DNA from: DATDAH01 sp963725155
GTDB taxonomy: Bacteria; Actinomycetota; Acidimicrobiia; Acidimicrobiales; DATDAH01
NCBI GenBank assembly: GCA_963725155.1
Contig: CAVRXU010000002.1
Span: forward strand, 682,001 to 746,000
DNA: 64,000 nucleotides
Direction of reading: 5' to 3'
In this document: positions 16,874 through 26,528 of the stretch, one piece after another
How positions within the stretch are numbered: the stretch's first letter is position 1
How the letters are laid out: each line of letters begins with the position of its first letter
Made by a program: the position numbers and the translations under genes
The notes under the pieces: generated by a model
What the model was told of the DNA's origin: nothing
The model's database searches: none
The model's input: only the letters and a program-made list of their open reading frames with translations

Positions 16874-17060
16874 GCTCAGCGGAGGGTGTCGGACGACCTG
16901 AACGCGCCGTCAGGGTGCCGATAGGACGTCTCTGATCGATGGTTACCATCAGTCCACGACTGACCGAGCCGCCGCGGCGGCGCCGCCCCTCGGGCGCTTC
17001 CGCTCGTTCGCGGAACTCCTCGGACTGGCGGGCCTCGCGATCACCCAACCCCTGCTCGAC

Positions 17061-19200
17061 GTGCTCGGGCGGGCCCCGGACCTGTTCCTGCTCCGGAACG
17101 CGACACGCGCCGACGCCATCGTCCTGGCGGTCGCGATCGCTCTCGTCCCCGCCGTCATCCTGTGGACCGTGGAGCAGGTGGTCGGGCTCGCCCGGCCCAC
17201 GGCCCGGTTGCCCGTCCACCGGGCTCTGGTGTTCGGACTCCTCGTCCTCTTGGGGCTGGTCACCGGTAACCGCCTGCTCGACGCCGGAGGGCCGGTTCTG
17301 GTGTTGGTCGGCGCCGGCGCGGCGGCGGGAGCCGCCTTCGTCCTCTACGTGCGCTCGTCGGTTGCCCGAGAGGTGGTGGCCCTGTGCGGCCTGGCGCCGG
17401 TCCTCTACGTCGGGGCCTTCCTCCTCGCCAGCCCCGTGGCCGACGTCATCTCCGGCCAGGAGATCGAGGCCGCCGACATCGGGGTCGTGCGCGAGCCCCG
17501 CTCGATCGTGTTCCTGCAGTTCGACGAGTGGCCCCTACGTTCGTTGATCGACGGCGAGGGCCGGATCGATCCCCAGCTGTTCCCGAACCTCGCGGCCTTA
17601 GCCGAGGACGCCACGTGGTACCGCAACGCGACGACGGTCTCGACGGGGACGAGCACGGCGGTGCCCGCCATCCTGACCGGGCGGCGCCCGACCCACTCGA
17701 CGGCGCCGGTGGCCAGCCAGTACCCCGAAAGCCTCTTCACCCTGCTCGCTGGTCGCTTCGACCTGGACGTGATCGAGACCGTCACCCGGGTCTGTCCGGT
17801 CAACCTGTGCGCCGGCGACCTGGTCGACCGCCCGGGCCGGGAGCCGGAGCCGACGCCGGCGGCATCGACTCGTCCCGCCAGCGACCTCGGTGACCTACTG
17901 GACGACGCGGCGCGCACATGGCACCAGATGGTCGATCCGTTCGCCGAGGCCGTGACCCCCGAGGCGACCCTGGCTGAGGCGGTCGAACCCACCGACACGA
18001 TGCAGGCGGCGATCGACGAGGCGCGGGGCGAGGACACCCCCACGACGAACGAGTGGGGCCTGGCCCCGGGCTTCTCCTTCCTCAACCTCCGGAGCACGGA
18101 CCAACTCATCGACTCGATCGAGCGCAACGAGCGCCCGACCCTGCACTACCTCCACGTTCTCCTGCCCCACCAGCCCTACCGCCTGCTCCCCTCCGGTCAG
18201 GCCTACGACGACGCCGACGCCATGATCGCCCGGGGGGAGCTCCTCGACGACGGCGACCCGATCCGCGACGCCCAGCCGGCGGCCGCGGCCGTGTTGCAGC
18301 AGCGGTTCATCCTCCAGGCCGGGTACGCCGACGCGCTCCTCGGCGACGTCATGGCCCGCCTCCGTCGCACCGGCCTCTACGACGACAGCATCGTCGTGGT
18401 CGTCGCCGACCACGGCCAGGGCCTCGAGCCCGGCGGCCTGATCCGCCACCCCCGTCCCGAGCAGACGGACGTGTTCCCGGACGTGCTCTACCCACCGTTG
18501 CTCATCAAGGCCCCAGGGCTCGACGCCGGGGTCGTGAGCGACGCCGACGCCGAGACCATCGACATCCTCCCGACCCTGGCTGACCTCCTGGGCATCGACA
18601 TCCCCTGGGAGGTGGATGGTGTCTCCCTCCTCGGCGAGGGGCATCCCGACGACCGCCGCACGTTCGTCATCGACGACGGGGAGGAGGGGTACTTCGAGGA
18701 GGTGGACTTCCGTTCGGACGACTACCGAGGGGAGGTCCTCGCCCGCAATGTCGACACCCTGTTCCGGGCCGACAACCCCCGCTACCGCCTCTACGACATC
18801 ACCGCCGCGGGCGAGCTCGTCGGACAGCGGGTCGACCAGGTCCGCGTCGGCCCTCGCTCCGGCTGGGGCGCGGTGCTCGACGAAGCGCAGAGGTGGGAAG
18901 CGGTGGATCCGACCTCAGGCTTCCTGCCCACCCGGCTCCTGGGTCATCTCGACGGCCCCGAGGACGGATCGCCACCGCTCGTGGCCGTCGCCCTCGACGG
19001 CACGATCGCAGCAGTCGTCGAACCGTTCCGGACCGAGGACCAGCGCTACCGAATCGACGCCATGCTCGTGCCCGAGCTCGTCCACGAGGGGCAGGTCGAC
19101 GTGCGCCTGTTCGAGGTGGCCGGCGACGAGGCCGTCCGGCTGCTGCAGCCGATCGCCCGGAGCGTCTGGTCCGTGACTGGTGTTGCCAACGGTCGTAAAG
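17061..19200 (+). CDS. Membrane-anchored sulfatase/alkaline-phosphatase-fold protein (ends uncertain)
   Basis: About 700 residues: several N-terminal hydrophobic segments (for example IVLAVAIALVPAVILW and ALVFGLLVLLGLV), then an extracytoplasmic sulfatase-type domain with metal Asp in VFLQFDEWP, a Thr at the nucleophile position in STGTSTAVPAILTG, and VVVADHGQG. It may modify or cleave a cell-surface polymer. Both ends are odd. In-frame coding potential continues upstream of the GTG at 17061 (FRSFAELLGLAGLAITQPLL) without a standard start; an ATG at 16939 is in another frame. At the 3' end the frame runs on to 19781 across the next gene, whereas stops in the other two frames lie at 19174 and 19196. 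A frameshift near each end is likely; I end the gene at about 19200. Confidence 0.7.
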
Positions 19201-19201
19201 T

Positions 19202-19217
19202 CTGCAAACCTTTGCAG
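19202..19217. promoter_or_regulatory. LacI-type operator before the uronate isomerase
   Basis: CTGCAAACCTTTGCAG is a perfect 7-bp inverted repeat around CC, resembling LacI/GalR-family operators (TGCAAA-N2-TTTGCA core). It lies two bases before the TTG start of the uronate isomerase. The LacI gene at 22919-23890 is the natural candidate to bind it. I saw no second copy in the window. Confidence 0.7.
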
Positions 19218-19219
19218 TC

Positions 19220-20627
19220 TTGCTCGACCCCGACCGCCTCCTTCCCCCCGATCCCGGCGTACGCCGCATCGCCCGAGCGCTGTACGAGCAGACGCACGGG
19301 CTGCCGCTCATCAGCCCCCACGGCCATTGCGACCCCGCGGCCTTCGCCGATGACACCCCGATCGGCGACCCGGCCGCGGACCTGGTCACCCGGGACCACT
19401 ACCTGCTGCGCATGCTCTACAGCCAGGGCGTCTCCCTCGAGGCACTGGGCGTCGCCCCGCTCGGCGGATCGCCCGCCGAGTCCGACGGGCGGCGCATCTG
19501 GCGGACGTTGGCCGAGCACATCCACCTGTTCCGGGGCACGCCCTCGAAGCTGTGGCTGGACCACACGCTCTCGGAGGTCTTCGGGGTCGAGAAGCCGCTG
19601 GAGGCCGACAGTGCCGACGCCATCTACGACCACCTCGTCGCCCGGCTCGCCGAGGATGCGTTCCGCCCCCGGGCGCTCTACGAGGGGTTCGGGATCGAGT
19701 TCCTGGCCACGACCGACGCCGCGTCGGACGAGTTGGCGGCCCACGCCCGGCTGCGGGACAGCGGCTGGCCCGGCCGGGTAGTGCCCACGTTCCGGCCCGA
19801 CGACGTCGTCGATCCGGATCGCCCGGACTTCCGCACCAACCTCGATCGCCTCGCCGACCTGACCGGTGAGGACACCGACCACGTGGACGGGCTACCTCGC
19901 TTCGCTCCGGTCTCGGCGCCAGGCGTTCGTCGCCGCAGGGGCTACCGCGTCCGATCACGGCCATCCGACGGCGACGACGGCCGACCTCCCGCCGGGCGAC
20001 GCCGAGGCCCTGTTCGCACGCGTCCGGCAGGGGTCGTTCGATCCCGCCGACGCCGACCTCTTCCGGGGCCAGATGCTCACCGAGATGGCGGCCATGAGCC
20101 TCGACGACGGCCTCGTCCTCCAGCTCCACGCCGGCTCGTGGCGGGGGCACAACCCTTCTCTCGCCGCCCGGTTCGGACCGGACAAAGGGGCGGACATCCC
20201 GAAGCCGATGGACTACGTCGGGGCGCTGAAACCGCTGCTCGACCGGTTCGGCAACGAGGCCGGCCTGACCGTGGTCATCTACACCCTGGACGAGAGCAGC
20301 TACAGCCGCGAGCTGGCCCCGCTGGCGGGGCACTACCCCGCCCTCCGGCTGGGGCCTCCGTGGTGGTTCCACGACAGCCCTGAGGGCATTCGGCGGTTCC
20401 GCTCGCTGGTGACCGAGACGGCCGGCTTCGCCAACACGGTCGGGTTCAACGACGACGCCCGCTCCCTGCTGACCATCCCGGCCCGCCACGACATGGTCCG
20501 AAGGATCGACGCCGGCTTCCTCGCCGGGCTGGTCGCCGAAGGTCGCCTCCGCGACGACGAGGCGGCTGAGGTCGCCGACGACCTCGCCCACGGCCTGGCC
20601 CGACGCGCCTTCAAGGTCGACCAGTGA
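19220..20627 (+). pseudogene. uxaC: Uronate (glucuronate) isomerase, frameshifted
   Basis: The family sequence is complete but split over two frames. The 5' part starts LDPDRLLPPDPGVRRIARAL and has LPLISPHGHCDP with the HxH-type metal motif; the 3' part has YLASLRSRRQAFVAAGATASDHGHP, LQLHAGSWRGHNP, and PPWWFHDSPEGIRRF near the C-terminus. One extra base at about 19878-19890 (near GACCACGTGGACGGG) breaks the frame; removing it gives a continuous DHWTGYL. This looks like a sequence error or a very recent mutation. The enzyme converts glucuronate to fructuronate (or galacturonate to tagaturonate). The start is TTG at 19220, right after a LacI-type palindrome with no ribosome site, which suggests a leaderless message. 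The next gene overlaps by four bases. Confidence 0.85.
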
Positions 20628-21127
20628 CGGCGATCGTGCTGGTCGGGCTCATGGGGACGGGCAAGACCACCGTCGGTCGGCTGGTGGCGGAGGCGACCGG
20701 CCGGGAGCTGGTCGACGTGGACGTCGCCATCACCGCCCGGACGGGCAAGACCGTCCGCCAGCTGTGGGAGGAAGGGGGCGAGGCGGCCTACCGCAGCCTG
20801 GAGCGCGATGAGGTGCTGGCCACGCTCGGTCGCGACGTCGTGCTGGCCGCACCCGGCGGCGTGATCCTGGACCCCACCGTGCGGGACGCCCTGGGCGGCG
20901 CGTTCGTGGCCTGGCTGCGGGCTCGACCGGCCACCCTCGCAGCGCGGGTGCGCCCCGGCGACCACCGGCCCCTCCTGGGCGAGAACCCCGAGGACGACTT
21001 CGCCACGATGGACGCCGAGCGGGCGGACCTGTACGCCGCCGTCGCCGACATCACCCTGGACGCCGACGGCACCAGCCCCGACGCCCTGGCCGCCGACCTG
21101 CTCGAGCAGCTGCCCGACACCCCCTGA
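20624..21127 (+). CDS. Shikimate-kinase-like P-loop kinase in the uronate operon
   Basis: The 167-residue protein has the P-loop GLMGTGKTT (about residues 8-16), LVDVDVAI in the shikimate-binding position, WEEGGEAAYRSLE, and APGGV in place of the usual GGG motif, then RPLLG in the lid. This places it in the AroK/gluconokinase superfamily, closer to shikimate kinase than to gluconokinase (which has GVSGSGKS). Its GTG overlaps the isomerase stop, and the beta-glucuronidase follows 14 nt later. Such a location makes a sugar-acid kinase role plausible; a true housekeeping shikimate kinase would normally sit with aroB or aroC. The substrate is uncertain. Confidence 0.75.
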   Translation: MTAIVLVGLMGTGKTTVGRLVAEATGRELVDVDVAITARTGKTVRQLWEEGGEAAYRSLERDEVLATLGRDVVLAAPGGVILDPTVRDALGGAFVAWLRARPATLAARVRPGDHRPLLGENPEDDFATMDAERADLYAAVADITLDADGTSPDALAADLLEQLPDTP

Positions 21128-21141
21128 CCGCGAGGAGAGCC

Positions 21142-22929
21142 ATGCTGCGACCACAGGACAACGAGGCCCGCGAAGCCAAACGGCTCGACGGCGTGTGGGA
21201 CTTCGTCGCCGACCCCGACGGCGTCGGCCGCGAGGAGCGGTGGTGGCGGGGCCCGCTCCGCGACCCGCGGCCCGTGCCCGTGCCCGCGGCCTACAACGAC
21301 GTGTTCGTCGAGCCCCCGGTGCACGACCTCGTCGGCGACGTCTGGTACCAGCGCGAGGTCCAGGTCCCCCGGGGCTGGGACGGGCGGCGCATCGTGTTGC
21401 GCTTCGACGCCGCCACCCACCGCGCGGTCGTGTGGGCCGGCGACCTGCAGGTCGGGGAGCACGAGGGCGGCTACACGCCCTTCGAGGCCGACGTCACCGC
21501 GCTGGCCGTCCCCGGTGAGGCGCTGCGGATCACCGTCGTGGTCAACAACGAGCTCACCTGGACGTCGATCCCGACCGGCGTGATCAACGACCAGCCGAAC
21601 GGTGGCCGCAAGCAGTTCGTCTTCCAGGACTTCTTCAACTACGCCGGGCTGATCCGCAGCGTCTGGCTGTGCTCCACCGCGCCGACCCACCTGGCTGACG
21701 TGACGGTGGTGACCGACGTCGACGGCGGGACCGGCATCGTCCACTGGACGACGGTGGTGAATGACGGGGGCATCGACATCAGGGTCGTTCTCCGGGACGC
21801 CGACGGCGAGGTCGTGGCCGAGGGCCAAGGCGACGAGGGTGAGCTGCGGGTGCCCGACGCCGAGTTGTGGGCACCCGGCCGCGGCTACCTCTACGACCTG
21901 CAGGTCGACGTCGTCGACGGCGACGCGCTCGTCGACCGCTACCACCAGACCGTCGGCATTCGGACCGTGCGGGTGGACGGCACCCGCTTCCTGATCAACG
22001 GCGAGCCCTTCTACTTCCGGGGCTTCGGCATGCACGAGGACCTCAACGTCCGGGGCCGGGGCCACGACGACGCCAGCATGGTGCACGACTTCGAGCTCCT
22101 GGCCTGGCTGGGGGCCAACTCCTTCCGCACCTCCCACTACCCCTACGCCGAGGAGGTCCTCGACCACGCCGACCGGCTCGGCATCGTGGTCATCGACGAG
22201 ACCGCGGCGGTCGGCCTGAACCTCGGTGTCGCCGGGGGGATCTTCGGTGACGTGGCCCGCACGACCTACACGGAGGACACGGTCGGGTCGGTCACCCAAG
22301 AGGTCCACCGGCAGGCGATCGAGGAGCTCGTGGCCCGCGACAAGAACCACCCGAGCGTCGTGCTCTGGAGCATCGCCAACGAGCCCGAGTCCCACAGCGA
22401 GGAGTCGCGCACCTACTTCGAGCCGCTCTTCGCCACCGCCCGGGAGGCCGACCCGACCCGGCCCGTGGGCTTCGTCAACATGATGCTGGCTCCGCCGGAT
22501 CGCTGCTTCCTGACCGAGCTGGCCGACGTGGTGATGGTCAACCGCTACTACGGCTGGTACGTCGATGCCGGCGACCTCGAGGCGGCCGAGCGGGGGCTGG
22601 AGGCCGAGCTGCGGGCGTGGGCCGACAAGCACGACAAGCCGATCCTGGTCACCGAGTACGGCGCCGACACCTTGGCCGGGCTGCACACCCTGCGTCCTGT
22701 GCTGTGGAGCGAGGAGTACCAGGCCGAGCTGTTGGACACCTATCACCGCGTCTTCGACCGCATCGACGCCGTCGTCGGGGAGCACGTCTGGAACTTCGCC
22801 GACTTCGCCACGGGGCAGTCGTTCGTGCGGGTGGACGGCAACAAGAAGGGCGTGTTCACCCGCGACCGGCACCCGAAGGCCGCCGCCCACCACCTGCGTC
22901 GCCGCTGGCGGGCCGACCTCAGCTCGTGA
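21142..22929 (+). CDS. uidA: Beta-glucuronidase, glycoside hydrolase family 2
   Basis: A 595-residue GH2 enzyme with the three expected parts: N-terminal jelly-roll sugar-binding domain (KRLDGVWDFVADPDG), immunoglobulin-like middle domain, and TIM barrel. The acid/base is Glu414 in IANEPES and the nucleophile Glu505 in VTEYGADT. The N-x-K motif (Asn567-Lys-Lys569 in DGNKKG), which recognises the carboxylate of glucuronic acid, supports glucuronidase over galactosidase. No signal peptide is visible, so it acts in the cytoplasm on imported glucuronides. It follows a GCGAGGAGAG ribosome site and ends 11 bases inside the convergent LacI gene. The released glucuronate would go to the isomerase of the same operon. 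Confidence 0.92.
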   Translation: MLRPQDNEAREAKRLDGVWDFVADPDGVGREERWWRGPLRDPRPVPVPAAYNDVFVEPPVHDLVGDVWYQREVQVPRGWDGRRIVLRFDAATHRAVVWAGDLQVGEHEGGYTPFEADVTALAVPGEALRITVVVNNELTWTSIPTGVINDQPNGGRKQFVFQDFFNYAGLIRSVWLCSTAPTHLADVTVVTDVDGGTGIVHWTTVVNDGGIDIRVVLRDADGEVVAEGQGDEGELRVPDAELWAPGRGYLYDLQVDVVDGDALVDRYHQTVGIRTVRVDGTRFLINGEPFYFRGFGMHEDLNVRGRGHDDASMVHDFELLAWLGANSFRTSHYPYAEEVLDHADRLGIVVIDETAAVGLNLGVAGGIFGDVARTTYTEDTVGSVTQEVHRQAIEELVARDKNHPSVVLWSIANEPESHSEESRTYFEPLFATAREADPTRPVGFVNMMLAPPDRCFLTELADVVMVNRYYGWYVDAGDLEAAERGLEAELRAWADKHDKPILVTEYGADTLAGLHTLRPVLWSEEYQAELLDTYHRVFDRIDAVVGEHVWNFADFATGQSFVRVDGNKKGVFTRDRHPKAAAHHLRRRWRADLSS

Positions 22930-23890
22930 ACGGGCCCGTCGAGCCCCGCACCAACAGGGTCCCCGCCAGCTCGACACTGGGACCGTCGCTGCGCAGGAGC
23001 TCGACGGCCGTCGCCCCGGCCTCCCCGGTGGGCACCGAGATCGCGGTGAGGGGCGGCGCGGTCATGGCCGCCATGGGCACGTCGTCGCCGCCGATGACGC
23101 TTACGTCTCCGGGCACCGCGATCCCGCGCTGGGCGAGGCCGGCGATGACGCCGAGGGCCATCTGGCCGTTGAAGGCGAGGACCGCCGTGGCGCCCGAGGC
23201 CACGATGGCGTTGACCGACGACGCCGCCGCCTCGAAGGTGGGGGCGCCGACGGTGATCTCGTGGACCGCGATGCCCGTGTCCCGGCTCGTGCGCCGCACG
23301 GCATCCCGACGCTCCGACGCCGCCCAGGAGCCCTTCGGTCCTCCCAGGTACGCCAGCCCCCTGTGACCGTGCCCGACGAGATGGCGAACGGCTTCGTCCA
23401 CCGCACGGGCCGTCCTGATCACCACGGACGCCCGACCGCGCACCGGTCGGTTGACGAAGACCGCAGGGGTCGACCCCAGGGCGCCCAGCTCCCGGTGCAG
23501 GCGCCGGGGCGACAGGACCACGAACCCGTCGACCTCCTGGGAGAGCGTTCGAGCGGCCCGGACCTCCTCCTCGGCGTGCTCGCCCGTATCGACGAGCAGG
23601 AGCTGGAGGTCCGCCTCCCGGGCCGCCCGCCCCGCGGCGCGAACCAGGGCGGCGAACGTCGGGTTGGTGATGTCGGGCACGATCACGGCGACGTTGTCGG
23701 TCCGGCCGGTGATGAGGCCCCGGGCCGCTCGATTCGGGACGAAGTCGAGCTCCCGCACGATCGCCTCGATGCGTTCGCGAGTGGCGGGGGCGACCTGCTC
23801 GGGCCGGTTCAGCGCCCTCGAGACCGTCCCGGCGTGAACGCCGGCGCGGGCGGCGACGTCCTCGATGGTCACCGGGCGAGCACGCTCCAC
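22919..23890 (-). CDS. LacI-family transcriptional regulator
   Basis: A 323-residue LacI/GalR regulator. The N-terminal helix-turn-helix and hinge read VTIEDVAARAGVHAGTVSRA and NRAARGLITGRTDNVAVIVPDITNP, followed by the periplasmic-binding-protein-like effector domain ending VSVIGGDDVPMAAMTAPPLTAI. The start is GTG at 23890. It is divergent from the mannitol-dehydrogenase-family gene (only 23 bp between them) and its 3' end overlaps the glucuronidase gene. It probably controls both flanking operons with a sugar acid or glucuronide as effector. The palindrome at 19202-19217 is a candidate binding site. Confidence 0.92.
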   Translation of the reverse strand: MERARPVTIEDVAARAGVHAGTVSRALNRPEQVAPATRERIEAIVRELDFVPNRAARGLITGRTDNVAVIVPDITNPTFAALVRAAGRAAREADLQLLLVDTGEHAEEEVRAARTLSQEVDGFVVLSPRRLHRELGALGSTPAVFVNRPVRGRASVVIRTARAVDEAVRHLVGHGHRGLAYLGGPKGSWAASERRDAVRRTSRDTGIAVHEITVGAPTFEAAASSVNAIVASGATAVLAFNGQMALGVIAGLAQRGIAVPGDVSVIGGDDVPMAAMTAPPLTAISVPTGEAGATAVELLRSDGPSVELAGTLLVRGSTGPFTS

Positions 23891-23913
23891 GACCCACGAC
23901 GCTACGTCGGACC

Positions 23914-25296
23914 ATGACCGTCGAGCGGCTATCGGAAGCGACCCTGGATCGAGTCGATGCCCTGCCCGTGCCGACCTACGCCCGCGACGCGACGCCCACC
24001 ATCGCCCACCTCGGCGTCGGCGCCTTCGCCCGGGCCCACCTCGCCGTGTACGCCGACGACCTCCTGCGGGCGGGCCACCCGGCCCTGATCCGGGGGGTGT
24101 CGCTCCGGAACCCGGGAGCAGAGGAGCAGCTCGCCCCCCAGGACGGGCTGTTCTCGGTCGACGAGCGCGAGCCGGAGGAGGACCACTCGCTGCGCGTCAT
24201 CGGGTCGCTGGCGTCGGTCGGAACCGGCGTGGAGGCCGCCATCGAGGCCATCGCCGCGCCGTCCACGGCGCTGATCACGCTCACGGTCACCGAGAAGGGC
24301 TATGAGCTCGACCCCCTCGACCGGGCCGAGCCCGAACGGCCCCGTTCGGTGCCGGCGGTCATCGCCCGGGGCCTGGGTCGCCGGCGAGGCCAAGGCCCGC
24401 CGCCCGTCGTCGCCTCGCTCGACAACGTCCAGGACAATGGCGTGCTGCTCCGGCAACGGGTGATCGACGCTGCGGAGCAGACCGACGTCGGCCTGGCCCG
24501 CTGGATCATGGAGCACGTCCGGTTCCCGTCCTCGGTCGTGGACCGCATGGTCCCGGCGACGACGCCGTCGGATCTCGATGACGTCGCCCAGCGCCTCGGG
24601 CTGCGGGATGAGGCCGCCGTCGTGGCCGAACACCATCGTTCCTGGTTCATCACCGCGGAGGACGGCCTCCCGCCCCTGGCCGACGTCGGGGTGCGGGTCG
24701 TCGGGGACATCGTGCTCTACCAACGGCGGAAGCTCTGGCTGCTCAACGGCCCGCACTCGGCCTTCGCCTACGGCGGGCTGCTGGCGGGGTGCGAGACCAT
24801 CGCCGATGCCGCGGCTCATCCCGCCGTGTCGTCGTTCGTGCGGCGACTGGTCGACGACATCCTCGAGGTGGCCGACCGCACACCAGGCGTCGAGCCGAAC
24901 GCCTTCGCGGAGGAGTCGCTCCGTCGCTTCCGGAACCCGGAGCTCGGCCACACCTGCCGCCAGGTCGGCGCCGACGGCTCGCGCAAGCTGGCCCAGCGCC
25001 TGTTGCCGGTGGTCGCCGCCCGGGCCTTTCTCGGCCTTCCCACCGACCGCTTCGCTGTGGTCGTCGCCGTCTGGCTGGCCGCCGTCACCCGACTCCCGCT
25101 CCGAGGGGTCGTGCTGCCCGACGTCGAAGATCCCGACGCCGCGGCGCTCCGGGTGGCAGCCGAGGACCGTGACCGACGGGCCCTCAGCCATGCCGCCCTC
25201 GGCCGCCGAGCCACGGGTGACTTCGCCGACGAGGTGGCGGGCACACTGGAGCAGCTGGTGCGCCACGGCATCGACGTGCTGCGGGAGGAACCATGA
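23914..25296 (+). CDS. uxuB: Mannitol dehydrogenase family protein, probable fructuronate reductase
   Basis: The 460-residue enzyme has the Rossmann motif HLGVGAFARAH, the conserved SLDNVQDNG and VDRMVPATT segments, and the signature KLWLLNGPHSAFAY with the catalytic Lys, Asn and His. Polyol and hexuronate dehydrogenases (UxuB, UxaB, MtlD) share this layout. Its place beside a uronate isomerase and beta-glucuronidase favours fructuronate to mannonate reduction with NADH. The ATG at 23914 lies 23 bp from the divergent LacI start. The next gene overlaps by four bases. The dehydratase expected after this step (UxuA) is not in the window. Confidence 0.85.
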   Translation: MTVERLSEATLDRVDALPVPTYARDATPTIAHLGVGAFARAHLAVYADDLLRAGHPALIRGVSLRNPGAEEQLAPQDGLFSVDEREPEEDHSLRVIGSLASVGTGVEAAIEAIAAPSTALITLTVTEKGYELDPLDRAEPERPRSVPAVIARGLGRRRGQGPPPVVASLDNVQDNGVLLRQRVIDAAEQTDVGLARWIMEHVRFPSSVVDRMVPATTPSDLDDVAQRLGLRDEAAVVAEHHRSWFITAEDGLPPLADVGVRVVGDIVLYQRRKLWLLNGPHSAFAYGGLLAGCETIADAAAHPAVSSFVRRLVDDILEVADRTPGVEPNAFAEESLRRFRNPELGHTCRQVGADGSRKLAQRLLPVVAARAFLGLPTDRFAVVVAVWLAAVTRLPLRGVVLPDVEDPDAAALRVAAEDRDRRALSHAALGRRATGDFADEVAGTLEQLVRHGIDVLREEP

Positions 25297-26528
25297 CCGC
25301 GACCATCGGTGGTCCCGCCGAGGTGCTGTCCGACGACGCCGTCGCCGCCTTCGTCGAGGCCGCAGTTCGCCGCCCTCGACCTCGACGGCCGCTCCCTCTG
25401 CCTGGTCATCCCCGACGCCACCCGCAACTGCCCGCTGCCGCTCCTCCTCGGCGCGATCGTGCGGGCGGTCGAGGGCCGGGTCCGTTCGTGCCAGGCGCGT
25501 CGTGGCCCTCGGCACCCACGCCGCCATGACCGAGGCGGCGATGCGGGCCTGGTCGGCATCGACGGTCTCGCCGTCGTCAACCACGAGTGGTGGGACGACG
25601 ACACGTTCGCCTCGCTCGGCACGCTCGACGGCCGAGGAGGTGGCCCGCCTGTCGGGCGGCCGCTGGAGGAGGCCGTTCCCATCCGGGTCAACCGGCTCGT
25701 GGTCGAGAGCGACGTGACGGTGATCGTCGGGCCGGTGCTCCCGCACGAGGTCATCGGCTTCTCGGGCGGTGACAAGTACCTGTTCCCCGGGCCTGTCCGG
25801 GCCGGAGCTGATCGACGTCACCCACTGGCTCGGTGCCCTCATCACCAGCAGCGAGATCATCGGCACCCGGGGGATCACACCCGTCCGGGCGCTGGTCCAC
25901 GCCGCCGCCGACCTCGTGCCCGGGCGAGCGCCACGCCCTCTGCGTGGTCGTGGACCACGACACCGGCGGGCTCCACCACGCCGCCTTCGGCGATCCGCGG
26001 TCGGCGTGGGCGGCGGCCGCCGACGTCGCCGCCGAGACCCATGTCGAGTACCTCGACGCCCCCGTCCAGCGTGTCGTTTCCCTGGTCGCTCCCCGCTATG
26101 CCGACCTGTGGACAGGAGCCAAGGGCTTCTACAAGGTCGAGCCCATCGTGGCCGACGGCGGCGAGGTGATCCTCTACGCGCCGCACATCACCCAGATCGC
26201 CTCGACCCACCCCGGTCTCGACACCATGGGCTACCACTGCCGGGACTGGTTCCTGGCCCACTGGGACGAGGTCAAGGACCTCCCGCGGGGCGAACTGGCC
26301 CACTCGACCCACCTCTTCGGCGCCGGCACCTACGACCCCGAGCACGGCGAACATCAGCGGGTGCGGGTCACCCTCGCGACTGGCATCCCAGAAGCCGTCG
26401 TGCGGGGGGCGAACCTCCGATACCTCGATCCCGCCAACGTCGACCTCGACGCGTGCCGCGCCGACCCCGAGACGCTCGTCGTCCCCGACGCCGGCGAGGT
26501 CCTCTACCGATTGCGAGCAGACCCATGA
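25293..26528 (+). pseudogene. LarA-like (lactate racemase domain) protein, multiply frameshifted
   Basis: Family sequence is recognisable across all three frames: MTATIGGPAEVLSDDAVAAF at the start, then SLCLVIPDATRNCP, VVALGTHAAMTEAAM, VLPHEVIGFSGGDKYLFPG, GPELIDVTHWLGALITSSEI and HALCVVVDHDTGGLHHAAF, with a long intact C-terminal part from about 25930. About seven single-base shifts fall at roughly 25361, 25493, 25547, 25629, 25660, 25790 and 25923. LarA-family enzymes racemise or epimerise 2-hydroxy acids, including sugar acids, with a nickel-pincer cofactor, which suits the uronate context. Its start overlaps the dehydrogenase stop and its end overlaps the GH1 start. The even spread of shifts in otherwise conserved sequence could be local sequence error or real decay. 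Confidence 0.75.
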
